A DNA stretch of 64,000 nt from NCBI RefSeq assembly GCF_014698015.1, contig NZ_JACXBS010000006.1:124001-188000 (forward strand), read 5' to 3'. Made by a program: the position numbers and the translations under genes. Under the pieces are notes generated by a model. It ran no database searches and had not been told where the DNA came from. It saw nothing but the letters and a program-made list of their open reading frames with translations. Position 1 is the first letter of the stretch; each line of letters starts with the position of its first letter. Of this stretch, positions 9,862 through 17,750 are shown in pieces. This stretch comes from Kocuria sp. cx-455. GTDB lineage: Bacteria; Actinomycetota; Actinomycetes; Actinomycetales; Micrococcaceae.

Positions 9862-11256
9862 TCACGATGACTGCTTGTTCTCCGAGTCCAGTTCCTCGGC
9901 GGTTTCCGCGTCGTTCTGGGTGGCCCCGAGTTTCCGAGGGCGCAGTTGTTCCAAGCGCATCCGCTGGTACTTCCACCGCTGAACCATGGTGGCCTTGGCC
10001 TCGGCTCGGTCCTTGGGGTTGAGCGGGTCGTCCCCCAGTACGGGATCGCGCCCGGCCTGGTAGCCCTTGGCCCACACCTGGATGACCGCCCACGCCAGGG
10101 CCGTGTACGGGACGGCAAGGATGGCCCCGAAAATACCCCCCACCAAGGTGCCCACGGTCAAGGCGAGCAGGATGACCAGCGCATGCAGACTCAGGGTGCG
10201 GCCCATGATCACCGGCTGAAGAATGTTTCCTTCCACCTGGTTGACCACGATGATCCACGCCACCAGGGCCAGGGCGACCACGGGACCGTTGGTGACCAGT
10301 GCCACCAGCGCCGCCAAGATACCCGCAATTGTGGCACCCACCACGGGGATGAACGCGGTGATGAACACGATGACCGCCAGAGGAATGGCCAGCGGAACAC
10401 CGGCGAACAAGAGGAACGCACCAATGAACACGGCGTCGACCAGGGCGACCATTGCGGTGCCGCGCACGTAACCACCCAGCACTTCGGAACCGCGGTCAAC
10501 CGATTCGGCCAGCTTGGCCCGGCGCTCGCCCCGAGTCCACCGCAGCGCGAAATTCCACATCTTCTCCCCGTCCTTGAGGAAAAAGAACAACACCACCACC
10601 ATGAGCACTGCCCCGGTGACGAACTGCGTGGCCGCACTGATACCGGTCAGGGCACCACCGGCAAGACTGCCGCTGGAGATGAACTCACCGGCCTGGCGAG
10701 CCGCGGCGTCAATGGTGGCGGTGTCGATGGGTAAGGGTCCGGCGGTGATGAACCGCTGCAATTCGTTCCAGCCCTGTTCCGCCTGGGCGGCCAGGGTATC
10801 CCACTCGCTCATGACGGAATAGACGATGCCGGTCACGATGAGGCCGATCAAAGTCAGGATCCCCAGGAACGCCGCGAGGGTGGCGAGCAGGTTGGACCAG
10901 CCCTTACGCTCCAGCCACTTCACGAGGGGCCCCACTGCCGAGGCGAGGATAAGGGCCACGAGCAGCGCAATGATGACCACCTTGACCCGAAGCAACACCC
11001 ATAACAAGCCCGCCACAACGGCGGCGATGAGTACGATCTGGGCGGCTCGGGAGCCTGCCCGGCCCAGGGAGTCCGACCAAGGACTGATTGCGGGGGTCAA
11101 GGACTGCGCGGCGTCGCCGATATCCTGAACACCGCTCGTTGAGGAATCCTGCTGTTCGCGCCGGGCCGCCTCAACCTGCGCAGCTGCCGCGGCATCTATT
11201 CGAGATGACCCTCGGCGGTCCGAGGGTGGGGGTGTAGAGGCATCGGGAGTGTCCAT
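9862..11256 (-). CDS. AI-2E family transporter (PerM/YdiK-like permease)
   Basis: A 464-residue membrane protein. After a hydrophilic 70-residue N-terminus come paired membrane segments, an amphipathic middle region (about residues 160-220), and a C-terminal block with GRTLSLHALVILLALTVG and GGIFGAILAVPYTALAWAV typical of the AI-2E/PerM family. The C-terminal 60 residues are charged and cytoplasmic. The ATG at 11256 follows GAGGAG. Members include a quorum-signal exporter and sodium/proton antiporters, so the substrate is open. It stands alone between the two aromatic catabolic loci. Confidence 0.88.
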   Translation of the reverse strand: MDTPDASTPPPSDRRGSSRIDAAAAAQVEAARREQQDSSTSGVQDIGDAAQSLTPAISPWSDSLGRAGSRAAQIVLIAAVVAGLLWVLLRVKVVIIALLVALILASAVGPLVKWLERKGWSNLLATLAAFLGILTLIGLIVTGIVYSVMSEWDTLAAQAEQGWNELQRFITAGPLPIDTATIDAAARQAGEFISSGSLAGGALTGISAATQFVTGAVLMVVVLFFFLKDGEKMWNFALRWTRGERRAKLAESVDRGSEVLGGYVRGTAMVALVDAVFIGAFLLFAGVPLAIPLAVIVFITAFIPVVGATIAGILAALVALVTNGPVVALALVAWIIVVNQVEGNILQPVIMGRTLSLHALVILLALTVGTLVGGIFGAILAVPYTALAWAVIQVWAKGYQAGRDPVLGDDPLNPKDRAEAKATMVQRWKYQRMRLEQLRPRKLGATQNDAETAEELDSENKQSS

Positions 11257-11616
11257 GGAGGGCTCCTCAAGACTATCGGGGCAACGCGTTGCGCATGCTG
11301 CCGTTCAGGGTTACGCGGGGAGTGCTCCATAACCCTAAGCCAGATGACGAATATTGTCGTCAGTCACGGCGAGGGCACCCGGGCTCGCCCCATGGAGGTC
11401 GCCTCGTTGGCCCCGCCTTCGATCACGGACGGCAGAAACAGTCCGTAAAACTATTACACTCATGTACTAACTGTAGTAACGTGGATCACGATCCGGATTT
11501 GACGTACGGGCAATCCCGTGATGCTGACCACAACTGGTCGGGTCACCTCCCTAAACTTTCAATCGGCAGAGCCGCACGCATCGACGCGCGCCGTCACGTA
11601 CCTCGAGGAGCAAGGC
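11257..11616. promoter_or_regulatory. Divergent intergenic region with candidate operator for the hydroxylase
   Basis: The 360 bases between the permease and the hydroxylase contain an AT-rich stretch (11445-11485) and a perfect 12-base palindrome, GGATCACGATCC, at 11483-11494. The palindrome lies about 120 bases ahead of the hydroxylase start and could be a regulator site. No conventional -35/-10 pair could be fixed and no gene is seen. Confidence 0.3.
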
Positions 11617-13503
11617 ATGCAGTTTCACCAGTACGGATATGTTTCCGAGGACCCGCGAATCGCTGCTCCTCAGGGTTACGGAATCGACCGCCCCGAAGAT
11701 CTTCCCGATGAGATGGACGTCCTGATCGTCGGAACCGGCCCGGCGGGCGTGATCGCCGCCGCCCAGCTGACTCACTACCCGGATGTGAACACTCGCATCA
11801 TCGAGCGCCGTCCCGGCCGTCTCGAGATCGGCCAGGCGGACGGTATTCAGGCCCGCAGCGTGGAGACGTTCCAGTCCTTCGGTTTCGCGGAGCGCATCAC
11901 CCAGGAAGCGTTCCACCTGACCGAGATGTGCTTCTGGAATCCGGACCCGGAGAACCCGGAGAACATCGTGCGCACCGGACGTCCCGCGGATGACCCGCAC
12001 GGCGTCTCCGAGTTCCCGCACCTGATCGTGAACCAGGCGCGCGTGCTCGACTACTTCCTGGAGGCCGCAGCCAACGGCCCCGCCAAGATCGAACCCAACT
12101 ACGGCATCGAGTTCGGCGGCCTGGAAATCGACCAGGATGCGGAGTATCCCGTGTCCGTCACGGTCCGGTACGTCGCAGGCGAGCGCGAGGGCGAAGAGCG
12201 CACCGTCCGTGCCAAACACGTCTTCGGTTGCGACGGCGCCAGCTCCGGTGTCCGCAAGGCCATCGGTCGCAAGCTGGAAGGCAAGGGTGCCAATCACGCC
12301 TGGGGCGTGATGGACGTTCTGGCCAACACCGACTTCCCCGATATCCGCACCAAGTGCGCGATCAACTCACGCAACGGCTCGATCCTCTTGATCCCCCGCG
12401 AGGGCGGTTTGCTGTTCCGCATGTACGTGGACCTGGGTGAAGTGGCCGCGGACGACAACCGCAAGGTGCGCCAGACCCCGGTCGAGGAGATCATCAAGCG
12501 CGCCAACCAGATCATCCACCCCTACAGCGTGGACGTGAAGTCCGTGGCGTGGTCCTCCGTCTACGAGGTGGGCCACCGACTGACTGATCACTTCGACGAC
12601 GTCGACACCAAGGACCGCGGCTCCCGCGTGCCCCGCGTGTTCATTGCCGGCGATGCCTGCCACACGCACTCCGCCAAGGCCGGCCAGGGCATGAACGTGT
12701 CCATGCAGGACGGGTGGAACCTCGGCTGGAAGCTGGGCGCCGTGCTGTCCGGCCGCGCCGACGAGTCGTTGCTGGACACCTACTCCGAAGAACGTCAGGC
12801 GATCGCCAAGAACCTGATCGACTTCGACCGCGAGTGGTCCACACTGATGGCCACCCCGCAGGACAACTTGCCGGATCCCTCGTACCTGGAAGATTTCTAC
12901 GTCAAGACGTCCGAGTTCCCGGCCGGGTTCATGACCGAGTACCAGCCGTCCCGGATCACCGCGGGCACCGAGCACCAGGACCTGGCCGCCGGCTACCCCG
13001 TGGGCAAACGCTTCAAGTCCGCCCGCGTGATGCGCGTGTGCGATGCCAACCCGCTGCATCAGGGTCACCAGGCAACGGCCGATGGCCGGTGGCGCATCCA
13101 CGTCTACGCAGATCGCCCGGCTCCGGGCGAGGACTCGGCGACGTCGCGCTTTGCCGAGTGGTTGCAGAACGATCCCAGTTCGCCGTTGGTTGCCTACCGC
13201 CGCAAGGGCGACGACGACGCCACTCTCTTCGACGTGGACGTCACCTACCAGCAGCCCTACACCGAGATCGACATCAATTCGGTGCCGCGCGCCTTCAAGC
13301 CGCAGATCGGCCCGTTGGAGCTGAACTACTGGGAGCGCGTCTACGCCGCGTTGCCTGACGAGGACATTTACGACGAGCGCCAGATCAGCCGCGACGGTGC
13401 CGTGGTGGTGGTCCGCCCGGACCACTACGTTGCCGCGGTACTCCCCCTGGATGCCACCAACGAGCTGAGCTCCTTCTTTGAAGGCGTGCTCACCAAGAAG
13501 TAA
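11617..13503 (+). CDS. FAD-dependent aromatic hydroxylase (MobA / phenol 2-monooxygenase-like)
   Basis: A 628-residue class A flavoprotein monooxygenase. Motifs in order: GTGPAG dinucleotide fold (39-44), GCDGASSGVRKAIG (204-217) and GDACHTHSAKAGQGMN (345-360), followed by a C-terminal thioredoxin-like domain. The last motif and the length match 3-hydroxybenzoate 4-hydroxylase MobA and phenol hydroxylase. It would add an OH next to an existing phenol OH using NADPH and O2. A longer frame opens at 11518, but the ATG at 11617 has GAGGAG six bases ahead. Near the hpc operon it may make a catechol from 3- or 4-hydroxyphenylacetate (inference); 3-hydroxybenzoate is the alternative. Confidence 0.88.
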   Translation: MQFHQYGYVSEDPRIAAPQGYGIDRPEDLPDEMDVLIVGTGPAGVIAAAQLTHYPDVNTRIIERRPGRLEIGQADGIQARSVETFQSFGFAERITQEAFHLTEMCFWNPDPENPENIVRTGRPADDPHGVSEFPHLIVNQARVLDYFLEAAANGPAKIEPNYGIEFGGLEIDQDAEYPVSVTVRYVAGEREGEERTVRAKHVFGCDGASSGVRKAIGRKLEGKGANHAWGVMDVLANTDFPDIRTKCAINSRNGSILLIPREGGLLFRMYVDLGEVAADDNRKVRQTPVEEIIKRANQIIHPYSVDVKSVAWSSVYEVGHRLTDHFDDVDTKDRGSRVPRVFIAGDACHTHSAKAGQGMNVSMQDGWNLGWKLGAVLSGRADESLLDTYSEERQAIAKNLIDFDREWSTLMATPQDNLPDPSYLEDFYVKTSEFPAGFMTEYQPSRITAGTEHQDLAAGYPVGKRFKSARVMRVCDANPLHQGHQATADGRWRIHVYADRPAPGEDSATSRFAEWLQNDPSSPLVAYRRKGDDDATLFDVDVTYQQPYTEIDINSVPRAFKPQIGPLELNYWERVYAALPDEDIYDERQISRDGAVVVVRPDHYVAAVLPLDATNELSSFFEGVLTKK

Positions 13504-13526
13504 GCCACTTCCCCCGGGGACAACGC

Positions 13527-13565
13527 AGGCCCGCCGATTCGTACGCGTACGGATCGGCGGGCCTT
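13527..13565. terminator. Hairpin terminator between convergent genes
   Basis: A near-perfect palindrome of about 38 bases centred on CGTACGCGTACG, with arms beginning AGGCCCGCCGAT; a single T-G wobble interrupts each arm. It lies just after the hydroxylase stop and just before the end of the convergent nitronate monooxygenase gene, so it may serve both. There is no long T run. Confidence 0.75.
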
Positions 13566-13580
13566 GCCATTGCGCAATTA

Positions 13581-14594
13581 CTACAGCCCCCGGAACTCCT
13601 CCACGATCTCCGCGGCCGGTCGCTGCCGACAGGCTGCGAATCCCGTACCCGCCCACAAATTCAGACCTTCCGGATTCTCCGCCGACGCCGCTCGCAACGG
13701 TGCGGTCATGTAATGCACCTGCGGGTAACCGGCCACTTGGTCCGCGGCCATGCGTTCGGTGAACCGGTTGCTCAGCGCCCGCGCCGCACGCCCCGAGAAC
13801 GCCCGGGTGACCACGGTGTCCCGGTACTGGCCGCTGAGCAGTGCATCCTGGTGGGCTTCCTTGGTTCCCGCCTCTTCCGCCGCGAGGAACAACGTGCCCA
13901 CCTGCACGAAGGAAGCGCCGGCGGAAAGCAGGTTCCGGGCGGTGTCGACACCGCTCACCCCGCCGGCAGCGATCACCGGCTTGTCCGTGTAGTCACGCGC
14001 CAGACTCACCAGTTCATGCGTGGTGTTGTCGGACGGCTCCTTCGTCTGGCCGTGCGTGGCCCGGTGGCCTCCCGCTTCGATCCCCTGCACCACGATCGCG
14101 TCCGGATTCAGGGCGTCCGCCGCCCTGATCTCCTCGGGGTCCGTCGCGTTGAGGACAATCTCGGTGCCCACGGACCGCAACCGAGCGACGTCGTCGGCGG
14201 TGGGCAGACCGAACGTGAACGAAACGAGCGGGACCGGGTTGGCCACGAGGTAGTCGAGCTTGGCGGCGTAATGGTCGTCGTGGAACGGGCCCGGTTCCGG
14301 CGCCGCCACCCCGAGTTCCGCTGCCATGGGCGCGAGCGCGGCGGCGTATGCAGCGAGCGCCCCGGGATCGGAAGGGTCCGCTTCGGGGACGAACACGTTC
14401 ACGCCGAAGATCAAGGTGCCGGCGCGGACGTCGTCGATCTCGGCGGCCATTGCCTCGACCGTCTTATACCCCGCCGCCAGCATGCCCAGCCCGCCGGCCT
14501 GAGACACCGCGACGGTGAGCGCCGCGTTGGACGGCCCGCCCGCCATGGGAGCCTGAATGAGCGGAACGGTGAGGGCGCCGAGCGTGCTGGTCAC
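13581..14594 (-). CDS. Nitronate monooxygenase family flavoprotein
   Basis: A TIM-barrel FMN enzyme of 337 residues. Seen motifs: PLIQAPMAGG at the N-terminus, VQGIEAGGHRATH around the phosphate-binding and catalytic-base loop (the His is the family's general base position), PVIAAGGVSGVD and ASFVQVGTLFLAAEEAG. The family oxidises propionate-3-nitronate or alkyl nitronates to detoxify nitro compounds. I chose the GTG at 14594, which has TAGGAG upstream; an ATG seven codons earlier (14615) lacks a site. It ends against the hydroxylase terminator and is not clearly part of an operon. Confidence 0.88.
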   Translation of the reverse strand: MTSTLGALTVPLIQAPMAGGPSNAALTVAVSQAGGLGMLAAGYKTVEAMAAEIDDVRAGTLIFGVNVFVPEADPSDPGALAAYAAALAPMAAELGVAAPEPGPFHDDHYAAKLDYLVANPVPLVSFTFGLPTADDVARLRSVGTEIVLNATDPEEIRAADALNPDAIVVQGIEAGGHRATHGQTKEPSDNTTHELVSLARDYTDKPVIAAGGVSGVDTARNLLSAGASFVQVGTLFLAAEEAGTKEAHQDALLSGQYRDTVVTRAFSGRAARALSNRFTERMAADQVAGYPQVHYMTAPLRAASAENPEGLNLWAGTGFAACRQRPAAEIVEEFRGL

Positions 14595-14671
14595 GGTGTC
14601 TCCTAACTGAGTCATTCCAAGGGGTCGAATAATGGGGTGAATTGCCCCGCTGGGAACGTGAGCGGCACCCC

Positions 14672-15493
14672 TCAGGAGTCACCCGTAGATGCCAGGACAA
14701 CCGCCGCCTCCGGTGTGGCCACCCGGAAGCTGAAGGACTGTTCCAGGTACAGGAACACGTCCTGCCCGTCATGGTGGTCATATCCCACGGCGAGGTCCTC
14801 GCCCGACTCGAACAGGAAGTCCCCACCGCGCAGGCTCAGCACGACGCCGCCGCGCACGCCCGGCGTCCACACGATGGGACCGCCCAGGATTTTGCGCACG
14901 TGGTCGAAGAGCGGGAAGCCACCGTGCTCGGACGTCTCCATTATGGCGGTGAAGTCACTCGGTCCCAGGGCCAAGGCGTAGGGCCCGTCGATGCCGCTCG
15001 TGTGCAGGAGTTTCACGGCCTTGGCGACCCTGCGCCGATAGTCCTCGATGTCGGGCACCGGGTCGATGTGCGGATGCGGGGTGACTTCGGCGATACCTTG
15101 GATGCCCACCTCGCTCCAACCGTGGAAGACCGCGATGTTCTCCAGGGAAGCCATCTGGTACGCGGCATCGTCCAAGCTGCCCAGGTCCGCGTCTGCGGCG
15201 CCGCGATCGTCGTCAAGCAGTTCGTCACGCGAAAGGCTGAAGCCCACGCGGGCCTCGACCAGCGGCAGCACCTGACGTTGCCGCGCGCGCACACCCTTCA
15301 CCGGAGCCTGCTGGACGGTCGTGACCCGCCCGAGGTTGGTTGCCGAGTAGTCCCAGCCGTGGGGCCCGGCGAAGTCGACCAGCTTGCGGGCGCCGAGGGC
15401 GGCCGAAAGCCGTTCGGTGGCCTCACTGTCGATCGTGCTCCAGTTTCCGTCCGAAATGGGCGCGTGGGTCCGGAGAAGATGGTTCGTGCTCAT
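14672..15493 (-). CDS. Type 1 encapsulin shell protein
   Basis: A 273-residue HK97-fold shell protein (linocin M18 / bacteriocin-29 family). Seen: the N-terminal helix with HLLRTHAPIS and an ARKLVDFAGPHGW block, the E-loop region rich in charged residues, PYALALGPSDF, and the closing GGDFLFESGEDLAVGYDHHD. These proteins self-assemble into 60-subunit compartments of roughly 24 nm. The ATG at 15493 overlaps the stop of the ferritin gene by four bases (ATGA), so shell and cargo are translationally coupled. The reading-frame length is a little above the usual 265. Confidence 0.95.
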   Translation of the reverse strand: MSTNHLLRTHAPISDGNWSTIDSEATERLSAALGARKLVDFAGPHGWDYSATNLGRVTTVQQAPVKGVRARQRQVLPLVEARVGFSLSRDELLDDDRGAADADLGSLDDAAYQMASLENIAVFHGWSEVGIQGIAEVTPHPHIDPVPDIEDYRRRVAKAVKLLHTSGIDGPYALALGPSDFTAIMETSEHGGFPLFDHVRKILGGPIVWTPGVRGGVVLSLRGGDFLFESGEDLAVGYDHHDGQDVFLYLEQSFSFRVATPEAAVVLASTGDS

Positions 15494-15885
15494 GATGCCG
15501 CTCCCTTCAAACTACCGATGCCCAGGGATCCCGCCGGGTCCGCGGACCCGGCCCCGGAATCCCCGCCACCCTCGGTTGCTGCTTCTTCAGAGGTTTCGCC
15601 GTTGTCGACGATGTCGCCGTCCTTGAACAAAATGCCTCGAGCAATGGCCCGCCACTCCGGCTTCTTGCGGAGCAGGAACTCCAGCTCCATTGAGAAGTGT
15701 TTGTATTCCTCACCCAGGGAATTAGCCATGATGGCCAACGCGTCCTGATCCTTCTCCACCGACATTCGCTGCTCGTACCAGTCGATGGCCTCGGCTTCTT
15801 CGGTGAGGTTGGTCAGCATTCTCACCAACGTGCGTGTCTCGTCCGAAAGTTCTTCAGCTGGTTCGTGATATTGGTCGAATCCCAT
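15490..15885 (-). CDS. Encapsulated ferritin-like protein with cargo-loading peptide
   Basis: A 131-residue two-helix ferritin-like protein (EncFtn). Metal residues are Glu32 (EEAEAIDWYE), Glu60 and His63 (EEYKHF), matching the Glu32/Glu62/His65 ferroxidase set of Rhodospirillum EncFtn with a two-residue shift. Residues about 93-120 form a Gly/Ser/Glu-rich linker and the tail carries SLGIGSLKG, the classical encapsulin-targeting sequence. It would oxidise Fe(II) inside the shell to store iron and limit peroxide chemistry. The ATG at 15885 follows GAGGAG and is first in the two-gene operon. Confidence 0.95.
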   Translation of the reverse strand: MGFDQYHEPAEELSDETRTLVRMLTNLTEEAEAIDWYEQRMSVEKDQDALAIMANSLGEEYKHFSMELEFLLRKKPEWRAIARGILFKDGDIVDNGETSEEAATEGGGDSGAGSADPAGSLGIGSLKGAAS

Positions 15886-15909
15886 GGGAACTCCTCACTG
15901 AATGACAGG

Positions 15910-15928
15910 TCAGGCCAGCTTAGCCTCA
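15910..15928 (-). promoter_or_regulatory. Candidate DtxR/IdeR iron box
   Basis: The 19 bases TCAGGCCAGCTTAGCCTCA match the DtxR/IdeR consensus palindrome at 13 of 19 positions. It lies 25-43 bases ahead of the encapsulated ferritin start. IdeR is known to switch ferritin genes with iron in mycobacteria, so an iron-responsive site here makes sense. A 13/19 match is weak on its own. Confidence 0.4.
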
Positions 15929-16037
15929 TTGCAAGAAACAGACCCGGCAGCGGGACTATGGAAAACTTGCATCTCGTGACACGCCACTTCACATCAGCCC
16001 ATTGGTGGATCGAGACTAAGGACCATGCCGACCAGTC

Positions 16038-16463
16038 ATGACATCGACTAATGGAAATCGTCCCGTCATCAAGGTGACCGGTGTGGTGCTGCGCCGCACC
16101 AACGGTGATGTGCTGACCGTGCGTAAGCGCAACACCGGGATGTTCATGTTCCCCGGTGGTAAACCCGAGGCGGGGGAGACTCCGTTGGACACCGCGATTC
16201 GGGAGGTGGAGGAGGAGCTGGGCCTGGTTCTGACTCCGGAAGATCTGGTGCCCGTGGGCGAGTGGATGACCGATGCCGCCAACGAACCCGGTCACGGCCT
16301 GCACAGTCATGTGTTCATGGGGCTCACTTTGCTGGCCGAGACCCCCGTGCCGGCGCGCGAGATCGCCGAGCTGCGCTGGCAGCCAGTGGACGGCGTGGAA
16401 AACGTTGCGGATCTCGCTCCCCTGGCCCGGTGGTATGCGATTCCGGCGGTGCGGGCGCTGTAA
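16038..16463 (+). CDS. Nudix hydrolase
   Basis: A 141-residue Nudix fold protein with the signature loop from GGKPEAGE to REVEEELGL (about residues 35-58), which binds Mg and hydrolyses nucleoside diphosphates linked to another group. The N-terminal KVTGVVLRRTNGDVLTVRK strand is MutT-like. Substrate is unknown. The start is uncertain: an AAGGA lies some way ahead of the ATG. It is a single gene divergent from the encapsulin operon. Confidence 0.9.
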   Translation: MTSTNGNRPVIKVTGVVLRRTNGDVLTVRKRNTGMFMFPGGKPEAGETPLDTAIREVEEELGLVLTPEDLVPVGEWMTDAANEPGHGLHSHVFMGLTLLAETPVPAREIAELRWQPVDGVENVADLAPLARWYAIPAVRAL

Positions 16464-16539
16464 GCCTTTGGTGTTGGCTCACTTGCGCTAAGTACCTGTC
16501 GGGGCTTGACTCTCCTCAACGAGGAAAGGCTCGATCCCC

Positions 16540-17190
16540 ATGGTCACATCCCACAATGATCACCTCTGGGCGTTGATGCGCACAGAACGCACCGCGTTGG
16601 CGGAAGACCTCTCAACGCTGACTCCCGAGCAATGGCGGCACAGCACTCTGTGCGGTCGTTGGAGTGTTCAGGACGTCGTTGCCCACCTGATCGCGGCGGC
16701 CAGTATGAACCAGGTGCGGTGGCTGCGCAGCATGATTGGCGCACGGTTCCGGGTGGATGTGCACAATCAGCGGCGCGTGGCGGAATATCGAGGGCGGACC
16801 CCGGAAGAGACGCTTGAGCGTTTCCGCCGGATCATCCCCAGCACCACGTCACCCTCCGGGCACGTTCCCGCGTATCTCGGTGAGGTGGTCGTACATTCGC
16901 AGGATATTCGACAGCCCTTGGGTCTCTCGCGGACGCCCGGTGCGGAGGCATTGATCCCGGTGGCGGAGTTCTTCGCCTCACGGGACTTTGCGGTCAACAG
17001 CCACAGGTTGGTGAAGGGGCTGTCATTGCGGGCCACCGACGGGCCGTTTGTCGTGGGCGCCGGACCCATGGTCAGCGGTTCTTTACTTGCACTGGTGATG
17101 ACCATGGCCGGACGGGCGGTGTATCTGGGTGAGCTTGAGGGCCCGGGAGTCCCAATATTGCGGGCTCGCTTGGAGGGCACGGGCGCTTAG
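16540..17190 (+). CDS. Maleylpyruvate isomerase family (DinB-like, mycothiol-type) protein
   Basis: A 216-residue helical-bundle protein of the actinobacterial TIGR03083/MDMPI family. The N-terminal half shows CGRWSVQDVVAHL and the second metal site is EVVVHSQDIRQPLG, giving the His/His/Asp pattern expected for a divalent metal. Some relatives are mycothiol-dependent isomerases or S-transferases; most are of unknown function, and nothing here fixes the substrate. The stop codon overlaps the stop of the convergent membrane gene by four bases. Confidence 0.85.
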   Translation: MVTSHNDHLWALMRTERTALAEDLSTLTPEQWRHSTLCGRWSVQDVVAHLIAAASMNQVRWLRSMIGARFRVDVHNQRRVAEYRGRTPEETLERFRRIIPSTTSPSGHVPAYLGEVVVHSQDIRQPLGLSRTPGAEALIPVAEFFASRDFAVNSHRLVKGLSLRATDGPFVVGAGPMVSGSLLALVMTMAGRAVYLGELEGPGVPILRARLEGTGA

Positions 17191-17537
17191 AGCTGGGGCT
17201 CCTGGCTCTCTGGCGCGCGGTGGCGTTGACCAATGAAATAGCTGCCGGCGCCCACAAGGACTGCAATCAAGAACGGCGCCAGCCAGCTGTTCCACTCGGC
17301 AACCAACTGGGGCCAGGGCCCGAAGAAGGCCAGTAGCGCAGCGACTCCTCGAATGGCAAGAGTGAGGCCTACGACCACCCAGAAGGTCTCCATCATGGAG
17401 CGGGGAGGCCTGATCCATGGGAAGTCACCCATCGTTGTAGCCGGGTCTACTTGGCCCTGCTCTTTCAACACTTGGAAGCGGCGGCTGCGGCGCCTGTACA
17501 GAAGTGTTCCGTACAGGACACCCATGAACAGTGCCAA
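17187..17537 (-). CDS. Hypothetical small membrane protein
   Basis: About 116 residues with three hydrophobic stretches: residues 1-12, 49-70 and 85-104, a basic RRRSRR patch after the first, and a hydrophilic tail. The frame stays open upstream (reading EITTYNIFLALFMG before the TTG I used), so the true start may lie farther out; no ATG with a ribosome site is visible there. No family is recognised. It ends tail to tail with the preceding gene, sharing four bases. Confidence 0.6.
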   Translation of the reverse strand: MALFMGVLYGTLLYRRRSRRFQVLKEQGQVDPATTMGDFPWIRPPRSMMETFWVVVGLTLAIRGVAALLAFFGPWPQLVAEWNSWLAPFLIAVLVGAGSYFIGQRHRAPESQEPQL

Positions 17538-17708
17538 GAAGATGTTGTAAGTGGTGATCTCGCCGGGCCCGTCGGATGATGCGTGCCTTTCGGAAATTTC
17601 TTCGGCGTGATGTCGTCTAGCCCTGCCCGGCGGGGACGGCAGTACGGTAGCTTTGAATCCACCGGACGATACGCCTTGTCAGTTCTTGATTTGATCGAGG
17701 GAGACACC

Positions 17709-17750
17709 ATGGCCGCGTTTTGCTCATACTTCACGGGGTGCTCTTCGTGA
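17709..17750 (+). CDS. 13-codon leader peptide coupled to formamidase, or the broken true start
   Basis: An ATG at 17709 has the best ribosome site of the locus (GAGGGAG) but opens a frame of only 13 codons, MAAFCSYFTGCSS, whose TGA (17748-17750) overlaps the GTG start of the formamidase in a GTGA arrangement. Either a short leader is translated and hands ribosomes to amiF, or a one-base shift broke an N-terminal extension. The family alignment supports starting at the GTG, which favours the leader reading. Confidence 0.4.
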   Translation: MAAFCSYFTGCSS

